The notes below the pieces were generated by a model that was given only the letters and a program-made list of their open reading frames with translations, made no database searches and had not been told where the DNA came from. Shown here one piece after another: positions 55,065 through 64,000 of a stretch of DNA of 64,000 nt. Made by a program: the position numbers and the translations under genes. Within the stretch, counting starts at the first letter, position 1. The number at the start of each line of letters is the position of its first letter. This DNA is from Microvirga lupini (GTDB lineage Bacteria > Pseudomonadota > Alphaproteobacteria > Rhizobiales > Beijerinckiaceae). Location of the stretch: assembly GCF_014191055.1 (NCBI RefSeq), contig NZ_JACHWB010000001.1:248001-312000 (forward strand), written 5' to 3'.

Positions 55065-55910
55065 TTAGCTCGGCAGCACGATGCAGCTGCCTCCCGCCGA
55101 GCGGATGTTGCGGCACAGCTGCTCCGCAGCCTGCCGCGTCTCGGCCGGCGCCCGCACGCGGTAGAAAGTTCTGGTTCCGCGGTAGCGCAAACGCGTGCCA
55201 ATGATCATGGGCCGCTTATCCTGGATGAGGGAAGCATAAGCCTGGCTTGCACGCCTGAAGCTGGCCAGCGCTCTCTCCTTTGAGAAATTACCGGCAAGCT
55301 GAACGCCCCAGGGGGCGAAGGGAGCCTCGAACGTGTCGCCACGGCCGGGCACTCTCAGAGCGGCGACGATCTGCAGGCATGTCTGCGGTTCGGCGCCGGA
55401 TGCCTCTTGGCTCGCACCCTTCCTGTCCCTTGCATCCGAGGCCCATTCCTCCGCCGAGCGGCCCGTCACGGCGACAACATAGTTCTGAGTCTCCGCCGGT
55501 AATCCGCCGCGCCCAGCCAGCCATGAGGCAACCCGAGCCGGGCCGCCATTATAGGCAGCGGTCGCGAGACCCAAATTGCCGAACTGCTCTGCGAGATGGG
55601 CCACAAATTCTGCAGCCTTCGGGATCGCCTGCTCGGGGTCGAAGGGATCGGTCAGCCCGCGTTCCTTGGCCGTGCCGGGCATGAACTGCGCGATGCCTTG
55701 CGCCCCCGCCGGGCTGACCACATGCGGGCGGAACGAGCTTTCCTGCCAGATCAGCCGGGTGAGCAGATCGCGCGGGATCTTCTGGACCCGTGCAGCGCCT
55801 TCGATCAGCCGGCACAGGGCCTGCTCAACGGTTTCACTGGACGATTGGGAACTCGCCGAGACTGCGCTGCAGCAAAGAAGGATTCCGCAAAGCGCCAGCT
55901 GCAAGCGCAT
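55065..55910 (-). CDS. Lytic transglycosylase with SLT and SPOR-like domains
   Basis: Secreted murein-cleaving enzyme (281 aa): signal peptide (about 1-20), an SLT catalytic domain with LIWQESSFRPHVVSPAGAQG (catalytic Glu in WQESSF), IAQFMPGTAKERGL and ATAAYNGGPARV, and a C-terminal SPOR-like region (about 205-281, starting FAPWGVQLAGNFSKERALAS). SPOR domains bind denuded glycan, targeting septal murein. It releases 1,6-anhydro-MurNAc muropeptides, the substrate of the recycling genes at 17-31 kb, although the two are not linked in sequence. Confidence 0.9.
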   Translation of the reverse strand: MRLQLALCGILLCCSAVSASSQSSSETVEQALCRLIEGAARVQKIPRDLLTRLIWQESSFRPHVVSPAGAQGIAQFMPGTAKERGLTDPFDPEQAIPKAAEFVAHLAEQFGNLGLATAAYNGGPARVASWLAGRGGLPAETQNYVVAVTGRSAEEWASDARDRKGASQEASGAEPQTCLQIVAALRVPGRGDTFEAPFAPWGVQLAGNFSKERALASFRRASQAYASLIQDKRPMIIGTRLRYRGTRTFYRVRAPAETRQAAEQLCRNIRSAGGSCIVLPS

Positions 55911-55958
55911 GAATACCTCAGTGGTGAATAGGTTTTCGTGACAACGGGTCGTGCCAAG

Positions 55959-56426
55959 CTAGAGATAGGCGATCATGCGTCCTGCCAAGAGTGTGACGAC
56001 CCATGCAAGAAGCGATACGAGGGCATAAGCACGGGCTTCAGGCGGCAGGGCTCCGCCACGCAGGGCCGACCCAAAGCGAATATGGAGAATCGTGACATTG
56101 ATGAGCCCTAAAGCAATAAAGGCGAGCTTCGCGTAGAAGGCAGGGTTGGTTCCGAGCGCGCGCGCCTCCACGGCGAGGAGAAGCATACCTGTCGGGAGTT
56201 GGATGAGGACGCCGGCCGCCGCGAGGGGAATGGCATAGCGTCCCACCTGCCAGGCATGTTTGCCATGCTCTGCCAGTACCTTCAGGTCGAAGACGGCAAT
56301 GCCACCGACCACGAAGGCAGCTCCAAGCACATGCAACAGGTTCGCGGCCGTATAGAGCCAGGCTGAGTGGCGCCCCGCATGGCCGAGCCAGGAGCCTTCC
56401 AGGGCTGCGAGCAGGTCCAAGTACAT
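55959..56426 (-). CDS. Four-helix membrane protein, DUF6644-like
   Basis: A 155-aa integral membrane protein with about four helices (near residues 25-48, 64-85, 98-116 and 130-152) and several histidines (HSAWLYTAANLLHVLG) that could bind haem or metal. Families of this size (DUF6644/DUF2214) are often next to DUF6152 secreted proteins, as here with a 7-base gap. Function unknown. Confidence 0.72.
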   Translation of the reverse strand: MYLDLLAALEGSWLGHAGRHSAWLYTAANLLHVLGAAFVVGGIAVFDLKVLAEHGKHAWQVGRYAIPLAAAGVLIQLPTGMLLLAVEARALGTNPAFYAKLAFIALGLINVTILHIRFGSALRGGALPPEARAYALVSLLAWVVTLLAGRMIAYL

Positions 56427-56433
56427 GGGGCTC

Positions 56434-56787
56434 TTAGCGCAGTTCGTATGTCTTGCCGCCCAGGATGATGCGCTCGGCTCTCATTTCGGTGTCCGTGCGG
56501 GTGGAGGGGTAGCCCTCAAGCCGCACGGATGTTCCAGGCTTGATCATGTCGGGGTTCAGGCCCCGCGCGCTCATGCGGAAGGGGGGCGCCAGCACTGCAT
56601 CCCAGTTCCTGTTCTCGTGGGTCACCACCACGGTCACATGGGGATTCTCCCAGTTGGCCCGTTGGATGTTGCTCGTGACCGAAACAAGCCGGCTCGCGTC
56701 GTAGCTCCCCCAGCCATGATGGGCAACGGCAATGCCGCCGGTCAGGAGGGTCCCAGAGAAGAACAGACCGAACAGAGGATATTTCAT
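56434..56787 (-). CDS. Secreted DUF6152-like protein
   Basis: A 117-aa protein with a signal peptide (residues 1-23, ending GGIAVA-H) and a small beta-rich domain beginning HHGWGSYDASRLVSVTSN. The N-terminal HH of the mature protein is typical of DUF6152 and suggests metal binding. AGGAGG lies eight bases before ATG 56787, fixing the start. It forms a two-gene operon with the four-helix membrane protein. Function unknown. Confidence 0.75.
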   Translation of the reverse strand: MKYPLFGLFFSGTLLTGGIAVAHHGWGSYDASRLVSVTSNIQRANWENPHVTVVVTHENRNWDAVLAPPFRMSARGLNPDMIKPGTSVRLEGYPSTRTDTEMRAERIILGGKTYELR

Positions 56788-56983
56788 GATCGTGGCCTCC
56801 TGCATTCCGCAGACAACAAATCCCTGCCAGAGTTGGTTGTGGGACGATGGCCGTCAAGGCGCTGATGGTGAATGGTCAAGCCTGATCATGGGATCTTGAT
56901 GGGATGAGATGAGTGAGAGTCGCACCTCTGCTGAGGCCCGATTATGCTTCAGTCTCACGAATCAATACAGCTCGAGTTCAGCC

Positions 56984-57283
56984 ATGCCGTCGATCCTGAA
57001 AGACCTCTGGAACCGCTTTGCAGGGGGAGGCGGTGCGAGCGGCCGCGAGGAGCCTGCCGCCGAACCCGTTGAATACAAGGGCTTTCGGATCCGTCCCGCG
57101 CCCTACTCCGCCAAGGGTGGATACCAGACTGCAGGAATCATCGAGAAGGATTCCGGGACCGGAACCAAGGAGCACCGCTTCGTGCGGGCCGAGACCCATC
57201 CGAGCAAGGACGATGCGACCGCCTTTGCGATCGTGAAAGGCAAGCAGATCATCGACGAGCAGGGCGACCGCATCTTCGGCTGA
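56984..57283 (+). CDS. HlyU-family protein
   Basis: A 99-residue protein with the HlyU-like core VEYKGFRIRPAPYSAKGGYQTAG and a C-terminal KGKQIIDEQGDRIF. The name comes from Vibrio HlyU, but these short alphaproteobacterial proteins lack an obvious DNA-binding helix-turn-helix and their function is unclear. Start ATG 56984 (MPSILKDLWNRFAG) is preferred over 56909. Confidence 0.8.
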   Translation: MPSILKDLWNRFAGGGGASGREEPAAEPVEYKGFRIRPAPYSAKGGYQTAGIIEKDSGTGTKEHRFVRAETHPSKDDATAFAIVKGKQIIDEQGDRIFG

Positions 57284-57498
57284 GCGATCAAGCTTTTCCA
57301 GTGCCCCATCTGCGTCTGCGGCGAAACCAATGCCGATTCCGGCTGTTGCCTCCGCAAGCAGGCGGCAGCGCCTTGGAAAGCCAATTAGATAATCTGATCG
57401 GGATTCATAGAAATATCGATTGGTATTGATCACTGCGGGCCTTTTAAGGTCCCTCAGGGGGCGCGTCGAAATCAACGGTTCATTCAAGGGAGAGAGCC

Positions 57499-59214
57499 AT
57501 GGATAAAAGCCCTAAAGCACCATCGGGAACGCCGGACCAGGTCCTGACGAACCGGCAGGGCCATCCGATCACCAACAACCAGTCCCAGCGTACCGTTGGA
57601 AGCCGCGGTCCGGCCACGCTGGAGAACTATCAATTCCTTGAGAAGATCACCCATTTCGACCGCGAGCGGATCCCTGAGCGCGTGGTCCATGCTCGCGGCT
57701 TCGTCTGCTACGGCGAGCTTGAGGTAACCGGCAAGATCGGCGACGAGCCTGCCTCCAAGTACACCCGGGCCAAGCTGTTCCAGGAGGCCGGGAAGAAGAC
57801 ACCGCTTGCCATCCGTTTCTCGACCGTGATCGGCGGCCGCGACTCCTCAGAGGTCGCCCGCGACCCGCGCGGCTTTGCCGTGAAATTCTACACCGAGGAT
57901 GGCAATTGGGATCTGGTTGGCAACAATCTGGCAGTTTTCTTCATTCGCGATGCCATCAAGTTCCCGGATGTCATTCACTCCCTGAAGCCCGATCCGATCA
58001 CGTTCCGGCAGGAGCCGAACCGCATCTTCGACTTCATGAGCCAGACGCCCGAATCCATGCATATGCTGACGCACCTGTTCAGCCCGCGCGGCATTCCGGC
58101 GAGCTACCGGCACATGGAAGGGTTCGGGGTCAACACCTACAAGATGGTCAACGCCCAGGGCGACACGGTGCTGGTGAAGTACCACTTCCATCCGCGTTGC
58201 GGCCTGGCCAGCCTGACGGCCGAAGAGGCCGCCAAGGTGCAGGGCCAGGATCTCGGCTCCGCCTCCAAGGATCTCTATGAGGCGATCGAACGGGGCGAGC
58301 ATCCGCAATGGGACATGTACGTCCAGATCATGGAGGATCACGACCATCCCGAGCTGGACTGGGATCCGCTCGACGACACCAAAATCTGGCCGGAGAAGGA
58401 CTTCCCGCTGCGCCATGTGGGCGTGATGACGCTCAACCGCAACGTCCAGGATCATTTCAACGAGAACGAGCAGATCGCCATGGGCACGGGCGTGCTCGTG
58501 GACGGGCTCGACTTCTCCGACGACAAGATGCTGGTGGGGCGGACCTTCTCCTATTCCGACACCCAGCGCTACCGTGTCGGCACGAACTACCTGCAACTGC
58601 CGGTAAACCAGGCCAAGAACGCCAGGGTTTTCACCAATCTGAACGGCGGGCAGATGTCCTATCGCCGCGATCTGGCGCCTGGGCAGAACCCGCACATCAA
58701 CTTCGAGCCGTCGATCCACAACGGCCTGCACGAGTCGCCGCGCGAGGAGCCGAACAATCCGCCGGAGATCCGCGGTCGGCTGACCCGCAGCGTCCTCGAG
58801 CGCCGCAACGACTATGTTCAGGCGCGGGGCCGCTACTGCACCATGATGGACTGGGAGCGCGACGATCTCGTCCTCAATATGGGCACGCTGCTCGGCCAGT
58901 GCGAGCGCGATGTGCAGGAACGGATGATCTGGCACTTCCTGCTGGTCCACGACGATTACGGCACCCGTGTGGGCGAGATGATCGGCATCACGGCGGACGA
59001 TGTCTGCAACCTGCAGCCGTTGCCGAAGCAGGTTCTGACCGACGAGGACAAAAGCCGGCTTCAGAAGCTGGGCAAGAATGGCGACACAATCGATCCGGCC
59101 GTCTGGGGCCAGTGGACGAGTTCCGTGAAGAACTACAAGGCCTCGGCCGAGGAGGTCCTGAGCGGCATGCGCGATGTCCCGACGGAGCCCGCCACGAAAG
59201 AGGCTGCCGAGTAG
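57499..59214 (+). CDS. Monofunctional haem catalase
   Basis: Catalase (571 aa) dismutating hydrogen peroxide. Catalytic His is in [16 protein letters not shown], distal Asn in [18 protein letters not shown] and proximal haem-ligand Tyr in [14 protein letters not shown]. The extended C-terminus (about 70 residues beyond the core) is short compared with large-subunit catalases and lacks a flavodoxin-like domain. GGGAGAGAG precedes the ATG. No oxyR is adjacent and no clear operator is visible in the 215-base upstream gap. Confidence 0.94.
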   Translation: MDKSPKAPSGTPDQVLTNRQGHPITNNQSQRTVGSRGPATLENYQFLEKITHFDRERIPERVVHARGFVCYGELEVTGKIGDEPASKYTRAKLFQEAGKKTPLAIRFSTVIGGRDSSEVARDPRGFAVKFYTEDGNWDLVGNNLAVFFIRDAIKFPDVIHSLKPDPITFRQEPNRIFDFMSQTPESMHMLTHLFSPRGIPASYRHMEGFGVNTYKMVNAQGDTVLVKYHFHPRCGLASLTAEEAAKVQGQDLGSASKDLYEAIERGEHPQWDMYVQIMEDHDHPELDWDPLDDTKIWPEKDFPLRHVGVMTLNRNVQDHFNENEQIAMGTGVLVDGLDFSDDKMLVGRTFSYSDTQRYRVGTNYLQLPVNQAKNARVFTNLNGGQMSYRRDLAPGQNPHINFEPSIHNGLHESPREEPNNPPEIRGRLTRSVLERRNDYVQARGRYCTMMDWERDDLVLNMGTLLGQCERDVQERMIWHFLLVHDDYGTRVGEMIGITADDVCNLQPLPKQVLTDEDKSRLQKLGKNGDTIDPAVWGQWTSSVKNYKASAEEVLSGMRDVPTEPATKEAAE

Positions 59215-59226
59215 TTCCTACGGACG

Positions 59227-60129
59227 TTAAACATCGAATGGGTCAGGAAGCCTGGCCCATTCTTTTTGTGGTTCCGCCGCTTTGCGGTCCTGCCGACTTC
59301 CGCGGTTCTCGGCATAGGCTTTGGTGAACTCCGCGCCGAAAAGCAGAATCAGGGACGAATAGTAGATCCAGAGCAGGATCGTGATGATCGAGGCGGCGGC
59401 TCCGTAGCTTGAGGCCACGTTGCTCTTGCCGAGATAATAGCCAATCAGAAACTTGCCCAGGGTGAACAGGAGGGCGGTCACGAGGGATCCGGTCCAGACG
59501 TCGCTCCATTGGAGATCGACGGACGGCAGCAGCTTGAAGATCATCGCGAACAGGAGCGTGGCGACCGCGAAGGCCACGAGGCTGTTGAGGAAGCGCAGAA
59601 TGATCGTCGCGCCTGAAAAATTCGCCTCGAGGTAGGAGCCGATGGCCGTGAGGCCCGTATCGATGATCAGGGAGACGAGAAGCAGGAAGCCGATGCCCAG
59701 CACCAGCGCGAGGCTCACCAATCTCGTGCGGATGAAGCTCATGACTCCATAGCTGGCAGGCAGTTTCGCCTTCCAGATGATGTTCAGGTTGTCCTGAAGT
59801 TCGACCACGGCTCCAGTCACCAGAAGCAGAAAGGTGACGATCCCGATTGTCATGCCGATGATGCCGGAGCCGACATTGCTGGCACTGGCAATCATCGCCT
59901 CGAGGGCCGACGCTTCGTTGTTGCCGATCATCCCGCCGAGTTCCGCCACGATGGCGCCCTGCGCGGCCTCCCGGCCGAAGGCAAGCCCAGCGACCGCGAT
60001 GGCGGCAAGCAGCATCGGGGCCAGGGAGAACACGGTGAAGAAGGCGATGGAGGCGCCAAGGCTCATGGCGCGGTCATTCCACCAGCCTGCGAATGCCACC
60101 TTCAAGAGCCGCCATGTTTCGGAAAGCAT
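59227..60129 (-). CDS. YihY/BrkB-family membrane protein
   Basis: A 300-aa inner-membrane protein with six hydrophobic helices. SLGASIAFFTVFSLAPMLL near the N-terminus and YGAAASIITILLWIYYSSLI near the C-terminus are family hallmarks (UPF0761). Members were once called ribonuclease BN, incorrectly; function remains unknown. Start ATG 60129 (MLSETWRLLKVAFAGWW) is preferred over 60171. Its last bases encode the catalase terminator on the other strand. Confidence 0.88.
   Translation of the reverse strand: MLSETWRLLKVAFAGWWNDRAMSLGASIAFFTVFSLAPMLLAAIAVAGLAFGREAAQGAIVAELGGMIGNNEASALEAMIASASNVGSGIIGMTIGIVTFLLLVTGAVVELQDNLNIIWKAKLPASYGVMSFIRTRLVSLALVLGIGFLLLVSLIIDTGLTAIGSYLEANFSGATIILRFLNSLVAFAVATLLFAMIFKLLPSVDLQWSDVWTGSLVTALLFTLGKFLIGYYLGKSNVASSYGAAASIITILLWIYYSSLILLFGAEFTKAYAENRGSRQDRKAAEPQKEWARLPDPFDV
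59236..59267 (+). terminator. Terminator after catalase gene
   Basis: A 12-bp stem with one G-T pair (59236-59247 with 59251-59262), three-base loop and five T residues. It overlaps the 3' coding end of the convergent YihY gene. Confidence 0.88.
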
Positions 60130-60188
60130 GCAAGAACCGATCCGGCCGGACGGATCGGTCCGGCCCCGCAAGTGGATTGCCTTGGCGT

Positions 60189-61988
60189 TTAACTGGCCGA
60201 TGCTTCTTCTTGTTCCTGCAAAGGTTCAGGTGCTCCTGACTGGTTCAGGCGATCACAGAGGAGGCCTCCATAGCGACTGGCAGCTTGGCGCAGACGGGTG
60301 GTTTCCGGCCCTTCGCCTAGGGCTCCCGCGGCCATGAGGTGGGCGCCCAGCTGGAATGCGAGATAGCAGGGAAGCATGAAGGCGAGCAGGGCCTGATCGA
60401 CCGGTGTCCCGCTCTCCTGTTGGACGATCTGGCAGAGACGTGAGGCTTCCTCCTCCGAGAGGTCTAGTTCGACGATTGCGCCGGCAACGTCCCAGCTCAC
60501 GTCCTGATGGCCGACGAGGTCATGGGCGGCGCTGTGATCGAGGGCATCCGTCTTGACCAGCTTGCTGCCCGAAACCAGCCATTCCCAGTCATGGAGGCGA
60601 TTGTCCGTGCAGATCCGATGCACGCGGCTTGCGAGGGCGTTTGCGGCCGCAAGAGATTGCTCCAGGGCTGCAGACTTGGCTTCCCCGAGAGCTTGGCCTG
60701 CATTGTAGATCGCCATCCGGCGCAGCGCGTCCAGGGAGGCACCCTCATGCTCGCCTGCCGGGAAATGCCGGGCGCGGAAGCCCAGATAGGCGCCAACCTG
60801 CTCGACGAGGCTCCCGGGGCTGATCTGGGCCCGATCGAGGCTTTCCAGTTTATCGTGCCAGCGCTCCACCAGGAAACCGTGGCGGTAGCCCGCCGGCTCC
60901 GGCGAGAAACCCGCTTCATGAAGCTTCTCGGCCATCCGAAGCTTCTGGGCGCCCGTCTCGCCCAGACCCGCAAATTTGACCAGCCATGCCGTGCCGTTCG
61001 TCCGCGCCAGGAACTTGCGCCGTTCCTGCTGGATGTTGGCTGGTGGCCACGAACTTTCGTCCCCGTAGCGCCGGGATCGCCAGACACCTCCCGAGATTTC
61101 TTCCAGAGGAGCATCCAGCAGGCCGAGGATGCTCTCCAACCAACTCTCGATGCGGTGGGTAGGTGCCCCGCGCAGCAGGAGGTCGTCCATGGTGACGAGG
61201 TGGCGTGCAGCCGAGCTCCACCGTGCCCTGTGCCTGTCGCTGGCCTGCGGACCAAGCGCGCCGCCGTGGCTGGGGAAGAAGTGGATCCGGTCTCGCGGAA
61301 CCCCGGCTTCCTCCAGCCAGTCGACCACCGCCCCGAACGAGCTGCCCGACAGGCCCGGACCCTCGTCGACGACGGCAAAGGTTTTTCGGCCGTCGGCTAC
61401 AAGGCTCTTGGTAAGCTCCGGATCGACCCTTACCTCCCGCCCGAAGGGATGACCCACCGGGCGCAGGGTAACAGGAGCAGGGGCACCGAGCTCTGCCGCC
61501 ACGAGGGCGCTCAGGCCCGCGCCGATGCTGCGGATGCCGATGACCTGGGTGTTCGATCCCAGGCCTGAAGCCCTGGCTGCTTCCAGGTAGCTTTCCGGGT
61601 AGAGGGCATAAAAGGCATAGCCTTCCGCGTGCTTGATACGGACGGCTCGCGACGGATCGAACCCGTTCAGCTTTTCGAAGAAGGTCTGGGGCAGGGGTGA
61701 AAGCTGCCTGAAGCCGCTGCGCCAGGATTCCCCGACGGCTCGGGCGAGGACAGAAAGGCATTCCATCCCTGCCTCGTGGTCCTTGGTCCAGGCGTCGAAG
61801 CCGTGCTCATGAAATTCAGCGTCGATGATGCCCTGGACAAGTTCGCTCGCGCTGATGAAGGCCGTCACGAAAGCTCCATGCCGCTCGATGCCGGGCGGCA
61901 TGGAAAGGGCTTCAGAGAGCAGGCCCGTGACGGCCGCCTGCTTGGCGCCAACCGTCTCGTCCCGTTCGATGTCGCCGTAGACCAGCAT
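60189..61988 (-). CDS. Phosphoribosyltransferase-like / aminoglycoside-phosphotransferase-like fusion protein
   Basis: A 599-aa two-part protein I do not recognise as a named family. Residues 147-250 look like a type I phosphoribosyltransferase: VIGIRSIGAGLSALVAAEL, then VVDEGPGLSGSSF (206-218) in the position of the PRPP-binding loop. Residues about 325-510 look like a divergent APH/choline-kinase fold: WLVKFAGL (Lys338), FLVERW (Glu375), TDNRLHDWEW (461-470), KTDALDH (479-485) and DVSWDVAGA, the last mimicking the PAWDLA helix of APH proteins. The usual HGDxxxxN loop is altered. It may modify and phosphorylate a nucleotide-like metabolite; that is inference. The alcohol dehydrogenase gene ends 20 bases upstream, probably the same operon. 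Confidence 0.75.
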   Translation of the reverse strand: MLVYGDIERDETVGAKQAAVTGLLSEALSMPPGIERHGAFVTAFISASELVQGIIDAEFHEHGFDAWTKDHEAGMECLSVLARAVGESWRSGFRQLSPLPQTFFEKLNGFDPSRAVRIKHAEGYAFYALYPESYLEAARASGLGSNTQVIGIRSIGAGLSALVAAELGAPAPVTLRPVGHPFGREVRVDPELTKSLVADGRKTFAVVDEGPGLSGSSFGAVVDWLEEAGVPRDRIHFFPSHGGALGPQASDRHRARWSSAARHLVTMDDLLLRGAPTHRIESWLESILGLLDAPLEEISGGVWRSRRYGDESSWPPANIQQERRKFLARTNGTAWLVKFAGLGETGAQKLRMAEKLHEAGFSPEPAGYRHGFLVERWHDKLESLDRAQISPGSLVEQVGAYLGFRARHFPAGEHEGASLDALRRMAIYNAGQALGEAKSAALEQSLAAANALASRVHRICTDNRLHDWEWLVSGSKLVKTDALDHSAAHDLVGHQDVSWDVAGAIVELDLSEEEASRLCQIVQQESGTPVDQALLAFMLPCYLAFQLGAHLMAAGALGEGPETTRLRQAASRYGGLLCDRLNQSGAPEPLQEQEEASAS

Positions 61989-62008
61989 CCGAGGCTGCTC
62001 GCCGGGCT

Positions 62009-63073
62009 TTAAGCAGCTGCCTCCTGCTTCAGCGAGGCCATGTCGATCACGAAGCGGTACTTCACGTCGCTCTTGAGCATCCGCTCATAGGCCTCGTTGA
62101 TCTTCTGGATCGGGATCATCTCGATCTCGGCGGTGATCCCGTGCTGAGCGCAGAAGTCGAGCATCTCCTGCGTCTCCGCGATGCCGCCGATCAGGGAGCC
62201 GGCGAGCTGACGCCGCTTCATGATCAGGTTGAACACGGTGGTGGCCGGGTGCGGCTCAGCCGGCGCGCCGACAAGCACCATGGCGCCGTCACGGGCGAGC
62301 AGCACGAGGTAGCTGTCGAGGTCGTGCGGAGCGGCGACCGTGTCGAGGATGAAGTCGAAGCTGTTGCGGTGCGCCTTCATGGCCTCCTGGTCCTTGGAGA
62401 CGACCACTTCGTGAGCGCCCAGCTTCAGGGCATCCTCGCGCTTGTTGGGAGACGTGGTGAAGAGCACCACGTGCGCGCCCATGGCACGGGCGAGCTTCAC
62501 GGCCATGTGACCGAGGCCGCCGAGTCCCACGACCCCCACCTTCTGGCCGGGCTGAACACGCCAGCGGCGCAGGGGCGAATAGGTGGTGATGCCGGCGCAC
62601 AGGAGAGGCGCCGCAGCGGCTGGATCGAGACCGTCCGGTACCCGCAGGACGAAGCTCTCATCGACCACGACGGTGTCGGAGTAGCCGCCATAGGTGTTGG
62701 CGCCCGTGCCCTGCTCCGGTCCGTTATAGGTGCCGGTGAATCCGACCTCGCAGTATTGCTCCAAACCGTCGCGGCACGACCGGCAGGTGCGGCAGGAATC
62801 GACCATGCAGCCGACGCCGACGACATCACCTGCCTTGAACTTCTGCACACCTTGGCCAACCTGGATGACGCGGCCGACAATTTCATGTCCTGGTACGCAA
62901 GGGTAGAGCGTGCCGCCCCATTCTTCCCGCACCGTATGCAGGTCGGAATGGCAGACGCCGCAATAGAGGATCTCGATCTGAACGTCGCGCTCACCTGGCT
63001 CCCGGCGCTCGAAGCGGAAAGGCGAAAGCGGTGTGGTTGCATCCTGGGCGGCATAGCCGAAAGCTTTGATCAC
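62009..63073 (-). CDS. Zinc-dependent alcohol dehydrogenase (YahK-like, CAD subgroup)
   Basis: NADP-type medium-chain dehydrogenase (354 aa), reducing aldehydes or oxidising alcohols. The catalytic zinc site is CGVCHSDLHTV and PGHEIVGRV, the structural zinc site CMVDSCRTCRSCRDGLEQYC, and the cofactor motif VGVVGLGGLGHMAVKLA. The sequence is like the cinnamyl-alcohol-dehydrogenase subgroup that includes E. coli YahK. It lies 20 bases upstream of the phosphoribosyltransferase-kinase fusion on the same strand. Confidence 0.92.
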   Translation of the reverse strand: MIKAFGYAAQDATTPLSPFRFERREPGERDVQIEILYCGVCHSDLHTVREEWGGTLYPCVPGHEIVGRVIQVGQGVQKFKAGDVVGVGCMVDSCRTCRSCRDGLEQYCEVGFTGTYNGPEQGTGANTYGGYSDTVVVDESFVLRVPDGLDPAAAAPLLCAGITTYSPLRRWRVQPGQKVGVVGLGGLGHMAVKLARAMGAHVVLFTTSPNKREDALKLGAHEVVVSKDQEAMKAHRNSFDFILDTVAAPHDLDSYLVLLARDGAMVLVGAPAEPHPATTVFNLIMKRRQLAGSLIGGIAETQEMLDFCAQHGITAEIEMIPIQKINEAYERMLKSDVKYRFVIDMASLKQEAAA

Positions 63074-63620
63074 AGGAAAGTTCTCCGGATAGAGCGGACT
63101 GAAGGGGTAAGTCCCGCTAGGTATTCAGGCGCTACAGACGATAGGTTTGATCGAACAACCGTCAATGGATGCGGACAGGGTTTGTTCATTGAGGGTGACA
63201 CGCTTTTGCTGTGTTGCGGCAGAGGGCAGCTTTTCCACACGGTCACGGGCAAGTGAATCAGCAAAGGTTGGCTTCCTTGCCGGTCATCCCCACATCTTAG
63301 GTAAGGGTTTGTACTCGCTTGAGGAAACGGCGACTCATGATTGACCAGGTGGCAATGCGGCACACCGAAACGGGCGGCTCGTGAGAAACTTTAACTTGCC
63401 GTCCCGCCCGCAATCCGCGACGCTGGTTGTGAGGGCTGGCAAACTTCCAGGTCGCACGGACGGAGCCGAGATGAGCCGGATCTGTTGCGATCTGTTCATC
63501 AGCCGCCACAACGAAAGGGTTATGCCGCACCAATTGGCCGCATCATCGTATCGCATGGTCTGAGCAACCTTAGCGGTGCACAATAGTTATCTCTGAGAGG
63601 GATTGGATTTCGGTGGCGCC
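63074..63620. other. Intergenic region between divergent adh and prkA genes
   Basis: About 550 bases with no supported gene. It must hold both divergent promoters. A spaced inverted repeat GAACAA (63153-63158) and TTGTTC (63182-63187) lies about 80-115 bases upstream of the alcohol dehydrogenase start and could be an operator. A 60-codon plus-strand frame (63381-63563) has mixed composition and no good ribosome site. I see nothing else. Confidence 0.4.
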
Positions 63621-64000
63621 ATGCTTCATTCCGACGACCTGTTCTCGAGTTTCTTGAAGGCCTACGAGACCCGCCGCGAGGCGGAGATGTCCCTGGCGGA
63701 ATACCTGGAAGGGTGCCGCACCGATCCCATGATGTATGCAAGCGCTCCGGAGCGCATCCTGGCGGCCATCGGCGAGCCTCAACTCGTCGATACCTCGAAG
63801 GACGCGCGGCTTGGCCGCATCTTCATGAACCGCACGATCCGGGTTTATCCCGCCTTCTCCGAATTTTACGGCATGGAAGAGACGATCGAGATGATCGTGA
63901 GCTTCTTCCGTCACGCAGCCCAGGGACTGGAGGAGCGCAAGCAGATCCTCTACCTGCTGGGCCCTGTGGGCGGCGGCAAATCCTCCCTTGCCGAGCGTCT
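63621..64000 (+). CDS. prkA: PrkA-family serine protein kinase, 3'-truncated
   Basis: N-terminal 126 residues of a PrkA/YeaG AAA-type protein kinase; the gene runs off the window. MNRTIRVYPAFSEFYGMEET and the Walker A motif LGPVGGGKSSLAE are characteristic, as is the early SLAEYLEGCRTDP. PrkA proteins respond to starvation and nutrient stress and are usually followed by a YeaH-like (DUF444) and a SpoVR gene; these would be expected beyond the window. Confidence 0.92.
   Translation, partial: MLHSDDLFSSFLKAYETRREAEMSLAEYLEGCRTDPMMYASAPERILAAIGEPQLVDTSKDARLGRIFMNRTIRVYPAFSEFYGMEETIEMIVSFFRHAAQGLEERKQILYLLGPVGGGKSSLAER

Noticed and set aside
57400..57440. OxyR-like or GntR-like operator upstream of catalase (around ATCGATTGGTATTGAT)
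   Set aside because: It matches neither the OxyR spacing nor the ATATTGG motif of the other sites well enough to claim.
63381..63563. 60-codon plus-strand frame upstream of prkA
   Set aside because: No convincing ribosome site at its ATG and no family-like features; an internal ATG at 63471 has GGAG upstream but gives only 30 unremarkable residues.

Overview
The window is high-GC, gene-dense bacterial chromosome with no rRNA or tRNA genes, insertion sequences, phage genes or CRISPR. Gene content points to an alphaproteobacterium of the order Hyphomicrobiales, with Methylobacteriaceae such as Microvirga my best guess. The supporting features are a CIO-type cytochrome bd with a tiny third subunit, an HWE histidine kinase, a HutC-type GntR amino-sugar regulator, a PrtD/PrtE type I exporter and palindromic intergenic repeats. 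The placement rests on recollection of family distribution, not on a search.

Layout. 1-2150: end of cydA, then cydB and a 46-aa third subunit. 2141-3013: a membrane-anchored coiled-coil protein. 3419-6514: a two-gene type I secretion exporter. 6761-12619: a trehalose/glucose block (membrane-anchored GT20 synthase, OtsB, GH15 hydrolase, glucokinase). 12685-17141: an AstE/AspA-like hydrolase, an antisense mini-ORF with a near-perfect ribosome-binding site, prfC and a PAS-HWE sensor kinase. 17214-35980: a large amino-sugar and peptidoglycan-recycling region. 35986-39570: thiBPQ behind a TPP riboswitch. 39622-50672: tex, an Hsp70-like protein, ppc, a 55-aa gene, a DapA-like lyase, an atypical SDR, a chromate transporter and a LOG protein. 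50726-53836: a proline-rich small protein, then a sugar-acid dehydratase/aldehyde dehydrogenase pair. 54225-64000: a CYTH-like protein, a lytic transglycosylase, small membrane and secreted proteins, HlyU, catalase, a YihY protein, a phosphoribosyltransferase-kinase fusion, an alcohol dehydrogenase and the start of prkA.

The most coherent system lies between 17.2 and 36 kb. AnmK, MurQ, a beta-lactamase-like hydrolase, NagA, a NagB-II-type SIS deaminase, two BadF-type sugar kinases, a PfkB kinase, a peptide-type ABC importer, a carbohydrate ABC importer and a GntR/UTRA regulator sit together. Three intergenic regions in this block (20124-20142, 22400-22418, 31540-31558) share a motif built on ATATTGG. 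They lie exactly where one regulator would need to bind to control all the transcription units, so I propose a single regulon for peptidoglycan amino-sugar salvage.

The less explained items are the phosphoribosyltransferase-kinase fusion (60189-61988), the mini-ORF antisense to the prfC leader (13877-13967), the sensor-like GT20 fusion (6761-8995), a CYTH-like protein without its catalytic signature (54225-55016) and an SDR lacking the YxxxK motif (47625-48404).
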